From assembly GCA_035524335.1 (NCBI GenBank), contig DATKPE010000010.1:106567-170566 (forward strand): a stretch of DNA of 64,000 bases, in the 5' to 3' direction. The notes below the pieces were generated by a model. That model did no database searches. It was not told where the DNA came from and was given only the letters and a program-made list of their open reading frames with translations. A program made the translations under genes and the position numbers. This stretch comes from DATKPE01 sp035524335 (GTDB taxonomy: Bacteria; Bacteroidota; Ignavibacteria; UBA10030; SZUA-254). This document shows positions 27,522 through 34,202 of this stretch, piece by piece (position 1 is the stretch's first letter; each line of letters starts with the position of its first letter).

Positions 27522-27950
27522 ATGGATCCGCATCTTCGCGCCAATTATATCCTCACCCTCGTCGCGGCGGCGGGACTTTCTGCCGTCGCCTTCCTGATTT
27601 ATACGGCGGAGCCCCCGGATGCCCTCACTCTGACGGGGCTTCTCATTATGATCCTGGCGGGAATCCTCCTCATCACTGCCAGAATCCAGCTCGGGTCGTC
27701 GTTCGCGGTGACGGCGCAGGCACGCCGCCTAGTGACGACAGGGCTCTATGCCAGGTTCCGGCACCCCATCTATTTATTCGCACAGGCAGTACTCTTTGGA
27801 ATCGCGCTGAGTCTACGGCGGCCGGCCTACTTTGCGGCATGGCTTATTCTCCTGGCGATCCAGATCTCCCGCGCACGACGGGAGGATAAGGTGCTTGAGG
27901 AAAAATTCGGGGACGAATTTCGCGAATACAGGAAGAAAACATGGTTCTGA
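27522..27950 (+). CDS. isoprenylcysteine carboxyl methyltransferase / phospholipid methyltransferase-like membrane protein
   Basis: This 142-residue protein has four hydrophobic segments. The conserved core reads TGLYARFRHPIYL, followed by a helix and EEKFGDEFREYRKKTWF. This is the signature of the ICMT/PEMT-like integral-membrane methyltransferases that bind S-adenosylmethionine at the membrane surface. The substrate in bacteria of this type is generally unknown. There is no Shine-Dalgarno site, in agreement with the promoter position, which suggests a leaderless transcript. Confidence 0.85.
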   Translation: MDPHLRANYILTLVAAAGLSAVAFLIYTAEPPDALTLTGLLIMILAGILLITARIQLGSSFAVTAQARRLVTTGLYARFRHPIYLFAQAVLFGIALSLRRPAYFAAWLILLAIQISRARREDKVLEEKFGDEFREYRKKTWF

Positions 27951-28077
27951 CAGTGTCCCTCGCTGAGAAGTTCTTCAAACGTTGCACGGCCGCCTGATTG
28001 CCGGCCTCCAGTTTCCTGTATGGAATAGAAGAGGTTTCGCTTTCCCGCTTATCCGCCCGGTGAAATAGTCAGTGCCT

Positions 28078-28104
28078 CCGGATGCAGGAGCACCCCGCAT
28101 CCGG
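28078..28104. repeat. 8-bp inverted repeat upstream of a small gene
   Basis: CCGGATGC (28078-28085) and GCATCCGG (28097-28104) are perfect complements around an 11-nt loop that contains AGGAG. It lies 45 bp before the ATG at 28150 and is not followed by a T-run. It may be a leader hairpin. The rest of 27951-28149 shows nothing convincing. Confidence 0.45.
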
Positions 28105-28149
28105 CCGGAAAGTCCACATTTTCTCACACAGCTGAAAGGGCAATAGTTC

Positions 28150-28350
28150 ATGGCGATATCCACACGACAGCCTGAATGCATCGCATGCGGCGAGGGATCG
28201 GCGGAGACACCGCTGATCGAATTGACGTACCGGTCGGAACAATTCTGGATATGCCCGCGGCATCTTCCGGTGCTTATCCATAATCCGAAAATGCTCGCGG
28301 GAAAACTCCCGGGTGCCGAGGGCCTGGCGCCCGCGGATCATCACGGGTAG
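28150..28350 (+). CDS. small conserved zinc-binding-like protein
   Basis: This is a 66-residue protein with a CIACG knuckle near residue 10 and a WICPRHLPVLIHNP segment near residue 36. The C-x-x-C and CPxH residues could together form a metal site. Short proteins with this arrangement (acidic PLIEL strand, ICPxHLPxLIH) occur widely in Bacteroidota and Chloroflexota as hypothetical proteins, from memory. AAAGGG lies upstream at a somewhat long spacing. Function unknown. Confidence 0.68.
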   Translation: MAISTRQPECIACGEGSAETPLIELTYRSEQFWICPRHLPVLIHNPKMLAGKLPGAEGLAPADHHG

Positions 28351-28371
28351 AAACAGACATCCCGCAATCAA

Positions 28372-28726
28372 GTTTTGTATGGTGTGGGAGGAGGCACCGA
28401 TACAAGTGGGGTCTTGAGAGCGGGATGATTATTTCAAACGAGAGTAGAAAAATGTACGCAAGAAATGAGATAAAGTCAACTTAGAATCCGGCTGAAACGT
28501 GATTCATCGGGCAATTCCGATGATACAAAACACCCAAGATGCAGTATTCAGCATGTTTGTCATTTCAACCGAGGCGACTCCCGGGAGGGAATTCACACCG
28601 ATGAAACCGCGGAGGTCACGTTCTCCCGAGCGTATCCCTATTTCCTGTCTGCGGCATCCTTAATAAAAACAAACCTCTCTGCGGCGTCTGATCAGGGCGG
28701 GTCGGCGGGATTGAATAAACAACAAT
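28372..28726. other. intergenic region with a degenerate interspersed-repeat-like segment
   Basis: No supported gene. A TCATCGG-GCAATT-CCGATGA dyad lies at 28504-28523. The stretch at 28556-28592 begins TTTGTCATTTCAACCGAGGC, which resembles the TGTCATTTCGACCGAAGC-type intergenic repeats common in Bacteroidota and Chlorobi genomes. The resemblance is from memory. Confidence 0.35.
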
Positions 28727-28759
28727 AAAAAGGGAGGGCGTCCTCTGTAGCGCCCTCCC
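28727..28759 (-). terminator. intrinsic terminator of the small-RNA candidate
   Basis: GGGAGGGCG / CGCCCTCCC perfect 9-bp stem with a 10-nt loop (28732-28759), followed on the minus strand by TTTTTATTGTT. Confidence 0.85.
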
Positions 28760-28893
28760 CATGTGCCTTCTCCCACCTATGACGAATGACATCTTCCGGG
28801 GGAGGAAGATGTTCACCCTAACCCACCACCATTACTATTATATTCATTACAGTTACGTGCTCCTGCAGAATTTTCCTGCCGGAAAAATTTGAT
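28727..28893 (-). ncRNA. candidate free-standing structured small RNA, about 165 nt
   Basis: Read on the minus strand, a plausible promoter (28900-28929) is followed by three hairpins. These are a TTTTCC/GGAAAA stem near the 5' end (about 28870-28888), a perfect 8-bp CATCTTCC/GGAAGATG stem with a 6-nt loop (28790-28811), and a perfect 9-bp GC-rich terminator with a T-run. No gene follows on this strand before the terminator. A tiny frame (MNIIVMVVG) lies between the first two hairpins. It matches no RNA family that I recognise (not tmRNA, SRP, RNase P or a tRNA). Confidence 0.5.
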
Positions 28894-28899
28894 TGATTA

Positions 28900-28929
28900 A
28901 AAATAAGGATAAACGGCATTTTTAGACAA
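28900..28929 (-). promoter_or_regulatory. candidate promoter of the small RNA
   Basis: Minus strand TTGTCT (28924-28929), 18 bp, TATTTT (28900-28905), giving a start near 28893. Confidence 0.45.
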
Positions 28930-29090
28930 CTATCACCATTTTCCCTTTTGACGACAGCTGAATCGGGCATTATCCGACATCCCCCCCGGGAGTTTTCGCT
29001 GAACCGTCATGGAAAAGGCCGGCAAAAGAAAAAGACATTCCGTATATTTGGTCGGGGAGGGAGAATAACCGGGCATGGGTTTCTGTCGGT

Positions 29091-29489
29091 ATGAACGAGT
29101 CGCAGTTTGATGAACTTATAAGCAGTCTCAGGAACGAGTACCTCTGGCACCGGGACCGGTATGACCGTTGGGGTGAACAGGGGAAAATACTTCTTGTTCA
29201 GCGTCTCCTCGATTCCCGGGGATTGAAATTTTCATTCTCGCAGATCCGGTGGCTTGTCAACGACGCCTTTCCCCGAACCTTCGCCTGCACTGTTCCGGAA
29301 CCGCCGGAACCGCACGCTGATCTGAGCCGCCGGGTCGCCGCCCGCTTTGCTTCCCTCACGACGCTCTTCTTTGCTCACGGGATGAGTCCACGCCGTTCCG
29401 AGCATGCGGCGCTCGAAGAAACGGCCGAACTGTTCTGTCTGCCGCCTTTGCGGATTGCCGCGCTCCTGCGTCTCTCCCGCGCCGTCTGA
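29091..29489 (+). CDS. uncharacterised soluble protein
   Basis: This is a 132-residue, mostly alpha-helical protein with no signal peptide or membrane segment. The N-terminal half (ESQFDELISSLRNEYLWHRDRYDRW) and QIRWLVNDAFPR look folded, and the codon usage resembles its neighbours. No family is recognised. The region just upstream contains TATATTTG at about 29043, but no matching -35 is evident. It is followed after 45 bp by a membrane-protein gene in the same direction. Confidence 0.58.
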   Translation: MNESQFDELISSLRNEYLWHRDRYDRWGEQGKILLVQRLLDSRGLKFSFSQIRWLVNDAFPRTFACTVPEPPEPHADLSRRVAARFASLTTLFFAHGMSPRRSEHAALEETAELFCLPPLRIAALLRLSRAV

Positions 29490-29534
29490 ATCCACCGAAC
29501 CTGTCACAGGTATCCCACACTGAAAGAAATTTCC

Positions 29535-29978
29535 ATGAAACGTCAGATAACCCTTAACCGCCTGCTGGTCGCAGGAAGCGCCGCCGGATTCGTCTTTCTC
29601 CTTGCCGATACCACCATCGAACACCGCGATCTTTTTTTCAGGGAGTTCTGGGTGCTGATCCCGGCTCTCTTCGGGATCGCCGGAGCCGTTGCCGGAGCAG
29701 TGGCATACTTCCGGTGGGACGAGAAAGCGATACGGTTTTTCAACATCGTTCTCATCGCCTCATGTGTTGTCGCCGCCGCGGGAATTTATTTTCACATCGG
29801 CGAAGACGACGACGAGGATGCCCGGCCGGTTGCCGCGCAGATGGAGCAGAAGAAGGAGAAGGAGAAGGAGAAGGACAAACCGATCCTGGCCCCGCTTTCC
29901 TTCGCTGGCGTTGCAGTCGTCGGTCTCCTCGGGACACTGCGCAAGTGGGAAGCCGAGGTCCGTCCCACCGCATCGTAG
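29535..29978 (+). CDS. small membrane protein with a charged linker
   Basis: This 147-residue protein has four hydrophobic segments, near residues 10-25, 36-55, 67-85 and 117-135. Between the third and fourth lies a very acidic then Lys/Glu-rich linker (EDDDEDAR, then QKKEKEKEKDK). The linker is encoded by a short imperfect GAAGGA/GGAGAA tandem run near 29848-29876, which could vary in length by slippage. No family is recognised. It is probably co-transcribed with the gene 45 bp upstream. Confidence 0.62.
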   Translation: MKRQITLNRLLVAGSAAGFVFLLADTTIEHRDLFFREFWVLIPALFGIAGAVAGAVAYFRWDEKAIRFFNIVLIASCVVAAAGIYFHIGEDDDEDARPVAAQMEQKKEKEKEKDKPILAPLSFAGVAVVGLLGTLRKWEAEVRPTAS

Positions 29979-30045
29979 GAGGCGGAGTCCGTCTCTCCGA
30001 TCGCGCGGCGGGTGGTGCTCTCCCGCGGGGAGGTGAAAAGCCGGT

Positions 30046-30074
30046 TTGCTAATCTGCGGCGGAATTTTTATGTT
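30046..30074 (+). promoter_or_regulatory. candidate promoter close to an ATG
   Basis: TTGCTA (30046-30051), 17 bp, TATGTT (30069-30074). The ATG of the small secreted protein is at 30083, 8 nt after the -10, so the message would be leaderless or nearly so. Confidence 0.55.
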
Positions 30075-30082
30075 GTATCGAA

Positions 30083-30430
30083 ATGCACCGGCGATCATCA
30101 TACGGTTCGTTCTTCCTGGCGGTTCTTTACCTGGCCGCCGCGCTTCCCGTTGAATTGCACACGGATGTCCTGTTCAGCGGCGGCGGGGGGCATTGTCTTG
30201 TTTCCCACGATTGCGGCCGGGTGGAACGGCACAGGGATCTCGACTCCCTCGGGGTCTGTCAGGCATGTTACCGGGCGGAGAATTTTTCCGCGGTTTCTGA
30301 TCACCCCCTCCCGCTTCCGGCCTCATTCACCGGAATATTTTTTCTTCTTCAGTTTTCATCCCGCGAAACTGTTTCGGTCAATATCCCCCGGTTTCTGAGG
30401 AGACCTCCGGACCTCCTATCCCACTCGTAA
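30083..30430 (+). CDS. small secreted Cys/His protein preceding a TonB-dependent receptor
   Basis: This is a 115-residue protein with a signal-peptide-like N-terminus (SSYGSFFLAVLYLAAALPVE). A short Cys/His-containing segment follows (HCLVSHDC, then VCQAC), then a hydrophobic patch (FTGIFFLLQF). Small secreted proteins with clustered Cys often precede TonB receptors in Bacteroidota; that comparison is from memory. It lies 118 bp upstream of the receptor start with no terminator between, so co-transcription is likely. It could be an accessory protein for ligand or metal handling. Confidence 0.55.
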   Translation: MHRRSSYGSFFLAVLYLAAALPVELHTDVLFSGGGGHCLVSHDCGRVERHRDLDSLGVCQACYRAENFSAVSDHPLPLPASFTGIFFLLQFSSRETVSVNIPRFLRRPPDLLSHS

Positions 30431-30548
30431 CAACATTTTGGGCCAAGCAGGAGAGTATCCTGCCTGTCGCGGATGCAGTGCATCCGCCCGCCCGGTGAAT
30501 CGCGCCGGGTTCAACCGTTGTTTATCCGTCAAGTGGAAAGGAATTATA

Positions 30549-32945
30549 ATGCCCAGCCGAAAAATAAATTTTCCCTCCGTACCCGATGGAAGGGCGGTAT
30601 TCGTTTTTCTGATTCTGTTCTGTTCATTCAGCATGATGATGTTCGCCGGGCCCCGCGGCGGAATTCCCCCGGGTGGAGGGGATGTGCACCTCCGGATCGT
30701 CGTCCTTGACGCGGACCTGCGCGCGCCGATGGAGCTTGTCAGCGTTGTACTCCGGCGGGGGCGGGCGGTTGTGGCCGAAAAAGTGACGGGATCGACCGGT
30801 GCCGCACAGTTCATAGATATCCATGAGGGGTGGTATACGATCACTGCGCATTTCATCGGATATCACGACCGGGTCGATTCACTGCTCGTGGATGACGCAC
30901 ACTCCCTGGATACGATATGGCTTCATTCCATCGACCAGAGCGAGGTACTGGTGATCGGCGAGCACGAGCTCAGCACCGCGACATTCGATCTCAGCAGCGG
31001 AAGCCAGGTTTTTGAGTCAGAAACCTACCACGCCGCACCGACCACGCAGATGACGAATCTGGTTCAGCAGAGTCTCATGGGCGCCGCGAGGGCGCCGACG
31101 GGTGAAGTCCACATCCGGGGACAGCACGGCGAATTCACCTACTACGTCGACGGAATTCCGGTTCCTCTCGGGGTTTTCGGAGGCCTGAATGATATCGTCG
31201 ATCCCCACCTGATCGATCGCGCTGTATTTTATACTGGTGGATTTCCGGCGGAATTTGGCGGACAGACCGCCGCGATCATAGATATTCAGAACCGGGTTCC
31301 CACAGGCGCATTCCACCTCGACGCGTCGATGTACGGCGGCAGTTATCTTGTCTTCCACCCCGACGACAGCCTCGGCAGCAGGGTGGGATCGCTCCGCGAT
31401 CTTAATTCGAACGGCCAGGCGCTCTCGTTGAGCGGACATGCCGGAAAGTTCGGCTATTTCCTCTCCGGATCGCGCCAGGAGACCGACCGGCGCATCGATC
31501 CTCCCGTCGAACGACTTTTCAACGACCATGGCCAGGACTATTTTCTCTACGGGAAATTCGATTATCAGCTGAGCGACTATGACTACGTGACGATGAATCT
31601 CAATTTCAGCACGACACAGACAGAGGTGCCGTATGACTCATCCGAACAGATCATGAACGATATGCAGCGGACGACGAATCAGTTCCAGACCCTCTCCTTG
31701 TATCACACGTTTTCGGAGGAAAAGAATGCCGAAACCAGCCTTTTCGCTGGTCTCTACGCGCGGGAGGGAGGGCTCGTCTATACGCCGGGCCCCGAAGATC
31801 CTCCCTCTTTTGAGTTTGCAGGGGATACCGCTTCCAGGTACGTGCTCGGTGAAAACAGATCGTTCACGACACTCGGTACGAGGGTGAAGTTCGATCAGCG
31901 GCTTCTTCATGAATTTCTCTATTCGGCGGGGTTTACGTTCAGCGCGACAAACGGTACCGAAAACTTCACGTCGCGGGACAGCGCCGGCGCGGCGGGGCCG
32001 GACGTGAACGGCTCGTTCGCCGGATCCGACTTCGGTGTCTTTGCTCAAAGCGAGATACATCCCTGGGAATGGACGACGATCGACGCAGGCCTCCGGTACG
32101 ATCAGCATATCGCTCCCGATCTTCCCCTTCAGCACCAGATCAGTCCACGCGTCAAATGGACAGTCATGTTCGATCAGACCAACAGCGCGTATCTTTATTA
32201 CGGAAAACTTTTCATGCCGAATAATATTGAAGGACTCCGGACGCTCGCCTCCAATATAACGTCGTCCGGATCGCCGACGCTGCCGGAACGGGATGACTTG
32301 TACGAGGCCGTCTTCATGCGCAGTTTCGATTTCGGCGTCCGGGCAAAGGCGGCATTTTTCTATAAATATGCCAGTCCGGGTGTCGACGATCAGACCGTCG
32401 GTTCGAGCGCGGTAAAAACCCCGGTGAATATCGATAAGGTCTACACGCGCGGGATCGAGCTCGGCCTGTCCTACAGCGAACCCTCCTCACCGGTGACCGC
32501 CTATCTCAATACCTCCCTGATTCATGCATACGGCACGGGCGCCATCACCGGCGGATTTCTGCCGATCGACTCCGACGGACCGGGTACAGATCTCGATCAC
32601 GACCAACGACTGTCGGCGGTGGCTTCGATCAATTACCAGCCGCAGGGCTGGTTTGTGACCGTGACCGCAATTTACGGCTCCGGGCTCACCAACGGCGATC
32701 CCACCGGGACTCCGTATGGCACCGGCCTGTTCGATTTCAATACCTTCGCACATACCTCCCCGTCGACCATCGTCAATATTTCCGGCGGGCATTCCTTTCC
32801 CGCAGGGAACGGGATGAGTCTTGAACCATCGGTCTACATCACGAATCTCTTCGACGATGATCATCTCATCAAGGGGGCGTATTTCAGCGCCGCCAGTTTT
32901 GAAGAGCGGCGGAATCTGACATTTAAACTTTCACTTCACCTTTGA
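30549..32945 (+). CDS. TonB-dependent receptor with carboxypeptidase-regulatory N-domain
   Basis: ATG at 30549, six nt after AAAGGA, gives 798 residues; the upstream open frame is discarded. A signal peptide ends near residue 33. Residues about 40-120 form a carboxypeptidase-regulatory-like domain (VHLRIVVLDADLRAPMELV). The plug domain follows (TGEVHIRGQHGEFTYYVDGIPVP and FYTGGFPAEFGGQTAAIIDI). The rest is a long beta-barrel ending RRNLTFKLSLHL. It imports a ligand, perhaps a metal complex or polymer fragment, across the outer membrane using TonB energy. The ligand is not evident and no SusD partner is present. Confidence 0.9.
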   Translation: MPSRKINFPSVPDGRAVFVFLILFCSFSMMMFAGPRGGIPPGGGDVHLRIVVLDADLRAPMELVSVVLRRGRAVVAEKVTGSTGAAQFIDIHEGWYTITAHFIGYHDRVDSLLVDDAHSLDTIWLHSIDQSEVLVIGEHELSTATFDLSSGSQVFESETYHAAPTTQMTNLVQQSLMGAARAPTGEVHIRGQHGEFTYYVDGIPVPLGVFGGLNDIVDPHLIDRAVFYTGGFPAEFGGQTAAIIDIQNRVPTGAFHLDASMYGGSYLVFHPDDSLGSRVGSLRDLNSNGQALSLSGHAGKFGYFLSGSRQETDRRIDPPVERLFNDHGQDYFLYGKFDYQLSDYDYVTMNLNFSTTQTEVPYDSSEQIMNDMQRTTNQFQTLSLYHTFSEEKNAETSLFAGLYAREGGLVYTPGPEDPPSFEFAGDTASRYVLGENRSFTTLGTRVKFDQRLLHEFLYSAGFTFSATNGTENFTSRDSAGAAGPDVNGSFAGSDFGVFAQSEIHPWEWTTIDAGLRYDQHIAPDLPLQHQISPRVKWTVMFDQTNSAYLYYGKLFMPNNIEGLRTLASNITSSGSPTLPERDDLYEAVFMRSFDFGVRAKAAFFYKYASPGVDDQTVGSSAVKTPVNIDKVYTRGIELGLSYSEPSSPVTAYLNTSLIHAYGTGAITGGFLPIDSDGPGTDLDHDQRLSAVASINYQPQGWFVTVTAIYGSGLTNGDPTGTPYGTGLFDFNTFAHTSPSTIVNISGGHSFPAGNGMSLEPSVYITNLFDDDHLIKGAYFSAASFEERRNLTFKLSLHL

Positions 32946-32969
32946 AGCCTGACGCGATCTGCGAACTTC

Positions 32970-33002
32970 GGGAAGAACCGGAACTTGACGCCGGTTCTTC
33001 CC
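32970..33002 (+). terminator. intrinsic terminator after the TonB-receptor gene
   Basis: Perfect 12-bp stem GGGAAGAACCGG / CCGGTTCTTCCC with a 9-nt loop, followed by the moderately T-rich TGGTATTTAAG. Confidence 0.7.
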
Positions 33003-33065
33003 TGGTATTTAAGTCGTTGTTTTTTCGGAGATAAGAAGTCCATTAAACAGCCCATTCCACCGAAT

Positions 33066-33094
33066 TTGACAAACGGGACTTATTTTTGTAGAAT
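33066..33094 (+). promoter_or_regulatory. near-consensus sigma70 promoter
   Basis: Perfect TTGACA (33066-33071), 17 bp, TAGAAT (33089-33094), with a start expected near 33101. One of the strongest promoters by sequence in the window. Confidence 0.8.
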
Positions 33095-33116
33095 ACACTA
33101 TGGGCGCCTGCATCGG

Positions 33117-33464
33117 ATGACCGGGTCTCGTCAATATCGGCTGTGCGTTTTTCTTCTCGGATTTTATATTCTGGGTTGTTCCTACGGGACGCTCCGCCTC
33201 CTCCAGAAGATCCAGGTTTCGCACGTCTCCACACCCACAATCATCGCCGCCGCATCGGGGCATGCCCGGCCCGGTGCTGTTCTGGTATCGCGCAGGTATC
33301 GCCCCGCCCGGTATGCATATTCGAATCCGGTGCATTTCACCGCTGAGGCGCACGATCTCCGGACTTCCCTCTGGACCAGGTCCGACTTTTCTCCCGTCGC
33401 ACCAAAATTTTCGCAGAACGGGAAACACCATTCGTTCCGTCCCCGCGATCCACCGCTCGCGTAA
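33117..33464 (+). CDS. possible small lipoprotein or non-coding transcript
   Basis: A 115-residue frame starts 16 nt after the predicted transcription start. It opens with a basic and then hydrophobic segment (QYRLCVFLLGFYILGC) containing an ILGC lipobox-like site with the candidate lipidated Cys near residue 21. The mature part is basic, has no recognisable family and looks poorly structured. No Shine-Dalgarno site is visible. The unit is bounded by a strong promoter and a perfect terminator (33636-33669), so a transcript of about 560 nt is well supported. Whether it is read as this protein or acts as RNA is open. Confidence 0.4.
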   Translation: MTGSRQYRLCVFLLGFYILGCSYGTLRLLQKIQVSHVSTPTIIAAASGHARPGAVLVSRRYRPARYAYSNPVHFTAEAHDLRTSLWTRSDFSPVAPKFSQNGKHHSFRPRDPPLA

Positions 33465-33635
33465 CCGCGTCGCCTGATCAGCTTCACCGAAACAAACTTC
33501 CCGACATTCAGAACAGCGAATGCCGGTGATTCTTTTGATTGCTGTCAGGGGCCGGATCTCCGGCAATGGTGGGTTAGAAACCGGATACTGCGCGGACGCA
33601 GCTATTCCGGCAGACACTTCCCTGGCAGTATCGGG

Positions 33636-33669
33636 CGCCTTACGCGGCGGCGTAAGGCGTTCTTGTTTT
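33636..33669 (+). terminator. intrinsic terminator
   Basis: Perfect 9-bp stem CGCCTTACG / CGTAAGGCG with a 6-nt loop, followed by TTCTTGTTTTT. Confidence 0.85.
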
Positions 33670-33753
33670 TATTCCGACATTCTCCTCCGCTTTTCCGCTA
33701 ATAAGCACCATCCCCTCAAGTCCCTGAAATTTCTCGGTTTCCCTGAGTTGTTG

Positions 33754-33782
33754 TTGATATATGTCGTTGATCTGTTTATATT
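33754..33782 (+). promoter_or_regulatory. sigma70 promoter of the small membrane protein
   Basis: TTGATA (33754-33759), 17 bp, TATATT (33777-33782), 50 bp before the ATG at 33832. Confidence 0.75.
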
Positions 33783-33831
33783 TATGCACTCCCCGCCCTG
33801 AGGTCTCCCGCGGGGATTGAAAGGAACCACC

Positions 33832-34194
33832 ATGAATTCGACGACCAGAAGAATATTGTATTGGCTTCCGAGGATCCTGTCGGTTCTCTTCACCTGTTTC
33901 ATAGGCATGTTCGCGCTCGATGCATTTTCCGAAGGCGGCGGTTTCTGGACGATGCTTCTGGGATTCGGCGTCCATCTTATTCCGATGTTTGTCCTTGCCC
34001 TCTTGACGGTGATCTCGTGGAAACGGGAATGGATAGCAGTTGTGGTCTATACGGTGCTCGCGGCGGCATACTGGACGAACTTTTCCGCAAAACCGCTCTG
34101 GGTCCTGACGATTGCCGGACCGATGATCCTCCTGGCGGCTCTCTATCTTGTGGGGTGGCTGTTCCGGAGGAATCTCAGGCCGGCCGGCGCCTGA
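33832..34194 (+). CDS. small four-helix membrane protein (DUF7670-like)
   Basis: ATG at 33832, six nt after AAAGGA, gives a 120-residue protein with four closely spaced hydrophobic helices. The N-terminal pattern PRILSVLFTCFIGMFALDAFSEG resembles a family of small Bacteroidota membrane proteins of unknown function (R-x-LSxLF...FALDxF); the family name is from memory. A single-gene unit with its own promoter. It ends 8 bp before the convergent DUF5916 gene and no terminator is seen between them. Confidence 0.72.
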   Translation: MNSTTRRILYWLPRILSVLFTCFIGMFALDAFSEGGGFWTMLLGFGVHLIPMFVLALLTVISWKREWIAVVVYTVLAAAYWTNFSAKPLWVLTIAGPMILLAALYLVGWLFRRNLRPAGA

Positions 34195-34202
34195 AGGTGT
34201 GA

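Larger units (their letters stand above)
33465..33831 (+). other. transcript tail, terminator and promoter region
   Basis: No supported gene in this 367-bp stretch. It holds the end of the preceding transcript, its terminator and the promoter of the next gene. The open frame from 33520 runs through the terminator hairpin and is rejected. Confidence 0.5.

Noticed and set aside
28616..28816. 66-codon minus-strand frame across the small-RNA region
   Set aside because: It reads through the terminator hairpin and has no ribosome-binding site or recognisable composition.
29848..29876. GGAGAA-rich run considered as a microsatellite or CRISPR-like repeat
   Set aside because: It is in frame within a membrane-protein linker, too short and irregular for an array; kept only as a remark in the gene entry.
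33009..33617. 202-codon minus-strand frame
   Set aside because: It runs against a strong plus-strand promoter, and its product has scattered Cys and no domain or signal.
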